From assembly GCF_950023065.1 (NCBI RefSeq), contig NC_088680.1, positions 13,194,559 through 13,258,558 on the forward strand: 64,000 nucleotides of DNA. Reading direction: 5' to 3'. This DNA is from Planococcus citri (taxonomy: Eukaryota; Arthropoda; Insecta; Hemiptera; Pseudococcidae). The notes under the pieces are model-generated. The model worked only from the letters and a program-made list of their open reading frames with translations, did not search any database and had not been told where the DNA came from. Shown piece after piece: positions 56,337 to 64,000 of the stretch. The first letter of the stretch is position 1. Each line of letters opens with the position of its first letter. Both the position numbers and the translations under genes were made by a program.

Positions 56337-56539
56337 AAGCCATGACCACATTGATGCCGCGGATCCATTTGTCCGGCTGCGCGGCCATTACCCATACAGA
56401 CGCTGACACTTGCTCAGACAGCAATCTCTCACTCTCTGAGTGTCTTGCCAACACAAATTTCCAAACATCCCTTGTTTTGCAGGAGAAAAAATCCCACCTT
56501 TTACTGAAAATCTGTAGAGGGAGAATATAAAAAGTGATA

Positions 56540-57550
56540 CATGTTTTGGACAAATACTACTTAGCCTCCGCATATTTGTCCTCAACCAATTAATATTCTG
56601 ACTCACACTTACATGGAACATTGAGATATCAGCTCAATGGACCGTCCTAGTAACACACATGTTCACTGTTTCCTAAAGGCTAACAAGCAACAGCCATGTG
56701 AGACATCATAAGACCATTTGAGTGGGTTATGAATTAATATTCGCGTAAATAAAAGTCAATTTTGCAACAGATATAGCTGTATTGTATGAAAATTTAGAAT
56801 TGATACAATTACAAAGGTATATCATGAAGCATAATACGAGGTTTTATAAAACAAATAGAAAGAAAAAAGGATTTGGGATAATTTAGGAAGAGTTTCAGAT
56901 TCAGTGATTAGTACTGAGAGTAATTTGAATTCCTACCTTTGCAAAGGGTTGTTTCTGATTGTGTGCAAGTTTAATAGCTAGAAATACCCAATCTGTAAAT
57001 ATTCTACGTAGGTAACTATCCCTCTCTGAGAGACACGGAAATCCACATCATTTGAAATGTGATGGAAACGATAGTAAAGAGTGCACATCCGTGTAGTAGT
57101 GCACCCTGAGCTTTCAGCTACCAGCTAATCTAATTCCATAAATTTAATTCCTAAGAATGAAATGTAAAGAATTTGAATAAGAACTAGACTTGGCCCAGTT
57201 CCAACACTTAAGGCAAGGTAGAGACCAAGCTGAATAAGTTGGAACGACGTAGCTGAGAAGACTGAAGCTCGGGAGAAAAGCAAAGTAGTAGCTTGGGTAT
57301 AAAAATCAGACAGGTCAGTGGCACAGATCGCGGCTTGGGCCGCGAATGGCTGTGATTGGCTGAAATAATCGTCGTAATAACGCCTCTATTTGAGAAAAAA
57401 AAATAGGCCGCGGATGTGAGCTTTCGAAGCGCTATTTGTGATGTCATAGTATTCAGATATTATTTTTCTCCCAGTAAGAAGGTAAAAAATTTACATTTTC
57501 TCCCACTACAAATCCCTAATTTTTTTTTATGTATATATCAAGTTTGATAC
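56540..57550. other. Non-coding
   Basis: Unremarkable mixed AT-rich sequence. No supported ORF, repeat or splice-consistent exon on either strand. Confidence 0.35.
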
Positions 57551-57556
57551 CAAAGT

Positions 57557-58786
57557 CAGGGATATTAAAATTAACCGGTTTTTAACCTTAACCTTAATTC
57601 GGGAAATAACTGGAAAAAATGGTAAAAAATCGCCGAAAAAGTTCCCGTATTTAAATCTGAGTAACCTTAACCAATAACCTTAACCTTTATTCCAAAATTT
57701 GATTACCTTAACCGTAACCTTAACCTCAAAAATTGCGGTTAAAAACCGGTTACAATTACAAATTTTTTTCCATTTTTTTACACCTTCTGGTTTTTGTAGA
57801 GAAGTTGGTAGTGTTTTGTTTTTGTTTAAAATTTTATTCATTTTCACAAATTTCAACAGTTCTGACTTTTCAGCAAAGAGTTGATCAACTTCACTTGAAT
57901 TTTGTAACTTTGAAGTAATCATTGGCGATTTTCACACCAATTTTGATGTTTTTTTGTACATTTTGTGCAGTTTTGCAAAATTTTTAGATTAATTTGCAAC
58001 GATTATCAATGATCTGGAGTTTTTTTAATGTTTCAAGATATTTCATCAGATTTTGGTTGTTTCAATTTCATTTTAATAATATGTTGAGAAATTTTTCAAA
58101 GTTTTTCTCAATTTTGTCAAATTACTTGGCAAGAATAAAGATTTTTTCACATTTTTATCCAAAAAGTGAGATGATTTTGCAGCTTTATGGCAATAAATCA
58201 AGACTTTTTTGGAAATGTTGACATTAGAGTGAGAATGTGATAGGAACTTGACAGAGGTGCGCCGCGCTAGTGTCGCCTTGTTCATGATTGGCTGATGAAA
58301 GGTCCCAGTATAAACATTGGAATGTAATGTTGTAAAAATTGAAGGAAAATTGTTGAAAATTGCTGATAACAACGGGACCTTTCGTTAGTTCCGGTGTTTT
58401 TGACTACCATTTCCTATTGAAATTTTTAAATATTTTTTTGGGGAAAATCGAACCTTGCGTGAAAGAGCAACATTTTTGACTTAATTTTCAGTGAAAAAGT
58501 GAAACTTTTTAGAAATTTTTAACAGAAAAGTGAGACTTTTTGGTGTTTTTTCATATATTAGCCTTGAAAATTCCAAGTTTTAAAAATTTGACTCCATAAA
58601 AAAACCCATAACTGTAACCCAAATTGACCAAAAAAATTCCACGAAAAATCTGTAACCGTAACCATAATCTTTATTCATCTATCAATTTTTACCAAAACTG
58701 TAACCGAAATAATCAACATGAATAAAAAATATAACCTTTAACCGTAACCGTGACCAAAATTTTGTTCATTAAGGTTAACATCCCTG
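57557..58786. mobile_element. 1,230-bp non-autonomous hAT element with perfect 8-bp target duplication
   Basis: Begins CAGGGATATTAAAATTAACC and ends GGTTAACATCCCTG. ACCAAAGT is perfectly duplicated outside (57549-57556 and 58787-58794). Subterminal regions carry many 'ccttaacc/ccgtaacc' words on both sides, in opposite orientation. No transposase ORF. CAGGGRTRTTAA ends and an 8-bp duplication are diagnostic of hAT elements. Confidence 0.9.
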
Positions 58787-59229
58787 ACCAAAGTACATGC
58801 TCTATAGGTCTTGGGTGCAGGCTGTTGGTTATGGGATGATGATACCTAGTACCTACAATAAACATTAGGATAACAATGGGTTTATGGCCATATCCCCTTC
58901 CCCTCAGAGATTTTGGTTCGGAAAGTCGCCTAAACACATGGAGGTTGAATAATACTTCAAAAATTCCGCAATAAATGAAGATACTTTTTTTTTAATATGA
59001 AAAAATACGAATCATATACCGATGGCTCGCCTTCTCCAGTTCTCGAACTTGTAGTGAAACGATATCTCAACTTCTCTCAAATAAAACTTGAAATTTTTCA
59101 TTATCACATTTTTTGATTAAAAATTCCGTGTGCAATAAAATGCATTTTTATCCCTGAAAATGTTCAAAAATGCCAAAAATCATTAAATCCCTGACAAAAA
59201 AAATTCCTGAATTGTCCAAAGTTTTGAAA

Positions 59230-59349
59230 AATTCCTCTATTCAGGGATTAATCCCTGAGGTTGAGAGCACTGGTCATTGGGGGTTTTAGAATTCCTCTAT
59301 TCAGGGATTAATCCCTGAGGTTGGGAGCACTGGTCATTGGGGGTTTTAG
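59230..59349 (+). repeat. Perfect-period 60-bp tandem duplication
   Basis: Two copies differ at one base (ggttgagagc / ggttgggagc). Each contains TCAGGGATTAATCCCTGA, an 18-bp perfect palindrome that resembles two hAT ends head to head. Confidence 0.9.
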
Positions 59350-59486
59350 AAATGGGACGGTTGGGAGGTAAGTAAGTGAGTACCTAGATAATAATATCTA
59401 CCTAATAAATGATCACAATATGTACCTGCATCGCCATCCGCATTTTAGCCACAAACAACAATACATCGCTGTGGACGATGTGCAAG

Positions 59487-59667
59487 CGACGCCAGCATCC
59501 ACGACAAATTCCTAACCAACAAGGAGCACTCGCAGTGGTAACCTGGGCAGTGGGTCGTCGCAGATCTAGTACATACAGTATGTACTAGATCTGCGACGAC
59601 CCACTGCCCAGCTTACCACTGCGAGTGCTCCTTGTTGGTTAGGAATTTGTCGTGGATGCTGGCGTCG
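59487..59667. repeat. Near-perfect palindrome, 89-bp arms, 3-nt centre
   Basis: CGACGCCAGCATCCACGACA ... GATCTAGTACATA is mirrored by TATGTACTAGATC ... TGTCGTGGATGCTGGCGTCG, with the centre CAG at 59576-59578. One mismatch was seen (aacctggg against cccagctt). Confidence 0.9.
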
Positions 59668-59874
59668 ACGATAAAAATTTTACTCCACAACCACACCCCC
59701 CCAATTTGTCTTACTTATCCTGAATCGCGACTCGCATCGTTAGTGTACGTTAGTGCATCAAATAATTTCCTTAGTGCACACACTCCCCATGAATTCAGCA
59801 CTACTATCATAAAGTTCACCTCAAAATCCACCCCCACCAATGCACCCTGTATGCCTGTAAAATGTACTTTGTTC

Positions 59875-60440
59875 ATTATGTCGAGTACTGCAGGAGAAAT
59901 TTTGGGTTTTTAATTGCCAATTACTAGTAATTCTAATTACTCGTACCTGTACTAATATACTTCAGATCAAACTGTTAGAATTTAAGCGTTGTAAAAATAC
60001 ATAATAATTGTGATTTGTGTTGTATGTCTGTGTAAATAAAGTTGTTATCCCTAAGATTATTAGTTTATGTTCTTTCTTAATACCTAGGTACCTACGTTGT
60101 TAATTTGCAAGAGCTTACCCTGGTACAAAGTGATTAAATTATTCGTCTTATTTATTCCTTTATGTTACTGGAAATTGTTTGTTTCTGTTCATAAAATTTG
60201 AAAATCTCTTACCAATGATAAGATTGATGAATAGGGCAATCCAAAATATGCTCTCACTTGAGGTAAAACATTGAATATTATATTGAATATTCTGGAGTGA
60301 AATATTGTCAAAATATTCGAGTAGGTATACCTACCCTAAAAATATTCGAAAATATTTGTATTCAAAATGGGTACCTATTGTTTCACTTGTCTTGACCAGC
60401 ACATTACAAATATGGTTATATCGTTGGGTTTTGTTTCCTT
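59875..60440 (+). repeat. LRR2 3'-UTR module, copy 3
   Basis: 'tatgtcgagtactgcagg', 'aactgttagaatttaagcgt', 'gtctgtgtaaataaagttgt', 'tatccctaagattattagt', 'gttgttaatttgcaagagct', 'ggttatatcgttgggttttg'. Collinear with 47120-47660. Confidence 0.75.
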
Positions 60441-60479
60441 AAAGTTTCCAACATTTTTAAAATTTTGACTTTTTAATTT

Positions 60480-62480
60480 TTTTAAATTTTCAAGATTTTT
60501 ATAATTTTGGTAAATTACTGATACTTCTGAGGATGTAATTTATGAGAACTGATACATTTTCCAATTTTTCAAATAATTTCAGATCCTTCAAATTTGTTTT
60601 GCACAAGTTGAAAAAAATGAAAGAAATTTTGAAACGAGAAAAATTGAAAAACAATTAAGGTAAAAAAATAATGAGGTCCATTTTCTTCAAATAGGTGTGA
60701 GAAATACTCGTATGTGGGAAAAACAGTTGAGGAAAAATTGAAATGTTCTTTTCATAGTTTTCAAAATATGACATCATTTTGTAGAGATTTTTGTGCTCTT
60801 TCCAGTGATATAAATTTTTTTGAAATCCTCACCGTTTTTCATCGAGTAAATTGTATTTTTGCGAGATGAAAAACTATGAGGATTTGCAAAAATTTTATAC
60901 CACTGGAAAGCTGATAAAATTCTGCACAAAATGACGCCATAAAAACATAGGGTCCTCGATCTAGGTCAAAAGCTACTGCGAATCAAAGTCTAAAGTTGAC
61001 AAAAAAGTGACCAATCAAGCTACCATTATCATGTTGTAATTTTTGGGAAAATTTAAAGCGCTGGAATGGCAAAATCGCATTCACATTCAAACTATCGAAT
61101 GAATTTTTCAGATTTTGGTATCATTTTTATGGGCTCAAAAATTTCTACTGCACAGTACTTTCAAAAATTGATTTTATTCATTTTTTTTTTTCTTCAAAAT
61201 AACAGCTATTTTGCATATTTTCAACGATTTTCATCTCGTAAAACTGCAATTTACTCGATGAAAAACTATGAGGATTTCAAGAAATTTTATATCATTGGAA
61301 AACTGATAAAATTCTGCACAAAATGTCGGTGTCCTTGATCTGGTTTTAAAGTTCTCAGGCATCAAAGTATAATGTTTACAAAAAGTGACCCAATTCAAGC
61401 TACTTACCTTTTTCATCTCGTAAAATCGTACATTTCTCGATGAAAAATTATGAGGATTTTAAAAAATTTTATATCATTGGAAAGCTGATAAAATTCTGCA
61501 CAAAATGACGCCATAAAAACATAGGGTCCTCGATCCAGATCAAAAGCTACGGCGAGTCAAAGTCTAAGGTTGACAAAAAAATGATCTGAAGTAAGCTACC
61601 TGTTTCAGCTCGTAAATTCGCAATTTTCTCCATCAAGAATTTTGAGGATTTGAAAAATTTTTATATCATTGGAAAGAGCACAAAATTCTCTACACAATGG
61701 TACCATAACATAGTAGGGACCTCGATCTGGTTAAAAAAATGTGGCGTGTCCTAGAATAATTTATTCAAAATTAGCCGTATTTTCCAAATAACCCTTTAAA
61801 TGTTATGAAAAATGATGTGTGAATAATGTGAATAAATATCTACGCGAATGATGGTTATAAATGTATTGATGCTTTATTACTTAATACATCTAGAACAGAT
61901 GCGTACATTAAAATAGGTAGTCTTCAAAATCCATCGCGTATATAGATAGTAGGTAGAGGTACCAACCACTTCGCCGTGTAAACGCCGCCTAACGGTAGCT
62001 GCCGCGGTCACCCTTTTGTTGTCTTTTTAGAGGTTGCAGTCGTGAGATTCCGACGGACTACCTTACTGGTACTTTTGAAAGTTTTGCAAATGTCCTGTAC
62101 AAGAATTGATACATTTTCCGATTTTTCAACTAATTTTGGCTATTGTAACACTTTTCTGATTTCACAGAAACGAGTTCTTCAAATTTGTTTCGCACAAGTT
62201 GAAAAAAAAAATGAAATTCAATTCATAAAACCAACGTTTTGGTAAAATACGATTGATGGGCACACTAGCGCCCTCTTCAGGAGAGCCCGGTCCAAATGGA
62301 GTGCCACGTTCAAGGTTACCTACCATGGTGGACGCGTACGCGTGTTGATTTTCGATAGGCCCAGAGGTTAACTATTTCTAATTGTTCAAATGAATGAATA
62401 GCGAATCAGAAATGATATTTTAGTCACATGACATGAAATTCTTTCCAACTTTGAAGCATTGTAATTTGAACGTATTTCGC
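60480..62480. repeat. Dispersed module, copy 3 (with internal repeat block)
   Basis: Starts with 'ataattttggtaaattact' and ends with CATGACATGAAATTCTTTC near 62440, as in copies 1 and 2. It is split by the block at 60780-61890. Confidence 0.65.
60780..61740. repeat. Four tandem ~190-bp units
   Basis: Each has 'gatgaaaaactatgaggatt', 'ttttatatcattggaaagctg', 'ataaaattctgcacaaaatg', 'acgccataaaaacatagggt', 'cctcgatctaggtcaaaagc'. Units start near 60860, 61255, 61437 and 61620; the first is preceded by an inverted partial copy. Non-coding. Confidence 0.65.
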
Positions 62481-62789
62481 GTTTGGTACTGTTGTTAGTG
62501 TCCTATTAGTAGATGTGTTCAGTATCTGTATCTATGTACTTATTCTGTCCGTTTTTGTGCTACGACTTTGTATTAGTGTCCATAACTCGGTGATGTAAGT
62601 ATTTACGTGACTCACTTCTATAATATCTTGTACCTACCTAATATTGTAGAAAATTGCAAAAATTCGCAGCAAATTGAACAAAATTATTTTGTAATTTGGT
62701 CTAATTTTATTTTACAGTGAGAATTTATGATCTACTGTGTGTACCTACACTTGTGTTGCTTGAGATAAAGAAAATACGCATCGAAGGAT

Positions 62790-63330
62790 TCCATATACAG
62801 TGGTGCACTCGGGTAAGTCAGAACGGGGTTTTCACTATTTCAACTTTGATCAGCTGTTACTCTCCTACTAATGAACCAATATGGCTCAAACTCATTATGT
62901 AGGTTCCCATAAGAGTTCTTCACCTATGCTAAAAATTTGAGCGCGATTGTCAGAGTAGCTTTCGCTCAGTGGAATGAAATGTAAATTGTTCTGACTTACC
63001 CCGATTTGGGGCAAGTTAGAACATCTACAAAATTAATTGGTGGTGAATAATGATTAGGATTCGACCCTCATCGATATGCAATATGTCGAATAATATGTTT
63101 TCGAGGTCGTAGAATCTGAATCCGGAGTTAATTTTTTGTAGGAGGGGGGTGAGGTGTGGGGAGGGGGAACATTTCTCATTTTTATTTTTTCTTACATTAT
63201 TGTGTAACATGTCGAATAATATGTTTTCGAGGTCGTAAAATTCGAATCCGGAGTTATTTTTTTTGTAGGAGTGGGGAGTGAGGCAAGGGGAGAGTGGAAA
63301 TGTCAAATTTTGCCTATATTATTGTGTACT
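62790..63330. repeat. Repeat with GGGTAAGTCAGAAC words and a doubled ~110-bp unit
   Basis: 'cgggtaagtcagaacgggg' (62808) is mirrored by 'gttctgacttaccccgattt' (62988). Then 'aatatgttttcgaggtcgta', 'aatccggagtta' and a G-rich stretch occur twice (63085-63170 and 63215-63295). Non-coding. Confidence 0.55.
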
Positions 63331-63479
63331 AATATATGTATGTCGATATAATTGGAATCTTGAGTTAGTATTTACTTTTTATTAACTCTTGAGAACCTAG
63401 TCGAAATTTCCCCAAATGTTGATAAATCTTGTTGAAGTGCTTGAAAATTGTGTATAGGTAGTTAGGTACATTGTTCAAA

Positions 63480-64000
63480 GTACATCCGGGTCATTCCATG
63501 TCAATTTGACCAAAAAAACGTGATTTTGAAAGTCATGTCTTTTGATTTCGCTCAAATTTTTTACGATATCTACCCACCCAGTAGATAAGAAACCCGCAAT
63601 CAGTTTAGTCGCAGCCCCCTCAAGGGTGGGTGGGGGGCTTCCATTATTTTCACATTGTCTCAAGGTACTCAACTTCAGCAGCGCATTCCTCAAAAACTAT
63701 GATACTTTGATCAAAACTGATTCCACAGTTCAAATGGGTATTGAATTTCGAACTTTTTAAGCATTTTGAAATTTTCAAAATTTGAACGTTGAACTTTCAA
63801 ATTGAAAGTTTAAATTTCAAAATGGCGCTGTAAGTGAGAGCTACCATTTAAAATTCTGAAAAAATTTCCATATATGTACCTTTCGATGCTTTTTTGAAAT
63901 ATTCAAGTTTCGAGATGGGATCTCTTAATGGAGGGGGAGCACCACCAACCCCAATTTGGGGCAAAACTTTCGAAAAAAAATCTGGGGCATGTGATGTATC
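63480..64000. repeat. Start of a dispersed repeat cut by the window edge
   Basis: Begins 'ccgggtcattccatgtcaat', 'ttgaccaaaaaaacg' and continues as AT-rich, non-coding sequence with 'gttgaactttcaaattgaaa'-type self-complementary words. The end lies outside the window. Confidence 0.4.

Noticed and set aside
56096..56553. Gly/Ser and CLRCSCLRC ORFs on both strands
   Set aside because: Shadow frames of the GCAGCGGAG microsatellite; the repeated-cysteine look is a by-product of the complement.

Overview
The window reads as nuclear DNA of an arthropod. Genes are short exons separated by GT-AG introns (one GC-AG intron), intergenic DNA is AT-rich, and TA-flanked inverted-repeat elements and short 'tacctaccta'-type runs are everywhere. 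The gene set (TDP-43, a proteoglycan galactosyltransferase, a carboxylesterase, small secreted Cys-rich proteins) fits an insect. A sternorrhynchan hemipteran (mealybug/aphid type) is my inference from sequence style only. No rRNA gene, convincing intact tRNA gene, CRISPR array or prokaryotic operon was seen.

Layout. 0.3-1.06 kb: relic of a non-LTR retrotransposon. 1.07-3.7 kb: inverted-repeat elements. 4.7-5.35 kb and 11.6-12.7 kb (both minus): two paralogous genes for small secreted Cys-rich proteins, with a shared upstream cassette that is itself tandemly duplicated behind the first gene. Between them, at 7.3-9.0 kb (minus), lies a five-exon beta-1,4-galactosyltransferase 7 homologue, and at 10.2-11.0 kb a 22-bp minisatellite. 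13-17.5 kb is repeat-rich and includes a 0.9-kb element with 39-bp terminal inverted repeats that contains a tRNA-like segment. 17.6-18.85 kb (plus): a four-exon nuclear-looking protein of unknown family. It is tail-to-tail with a ten-exon carboxylesterase (19.3-27.3 kb, minus), whose two large introns hold a foldback element, a divergent tandem array and a ~42-bp minisatellite. 29.0-30.5 kb (minus): a complete TDP-43 homologue. 31.6-34.97 kb (plus): two tandem leucine-rich-repeat membrane/surface proteins with unrelated C-terminal tails.

From 35 kb onward the window is accessory DNA: nested terminal-inverted-repeat elements, two hAT-type elements with 8-9-bp target duplications, a solo LTR with a 4-bp duplication, long hairpins and a 1.9-kb palindrome. 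Two copies of a small zinc-finger gene with an Ala/Glu-coding microsatellite exon lie at 42.4-46.5 and 55.1-56.3 kb. They appear to belong to an old tandem segmental duplication (about 41.9-50.4 kb and 54.6-62.5 kb). Its distal part carries a copy of the 3'-UTR and polyadenylation region of the second LRR gene, so that 3' module exists three times.

TDP-43, the galactosyltransferase and the esterase are ordinary single genes with no functional link between them. The interest lies in the young paralogue pairs (secreted Cys-rich, LRR, zinc-finger/Ala-Glu) and in the number of long, near-perfect inverted repeats that would give double-stranded RNA if transcribed.
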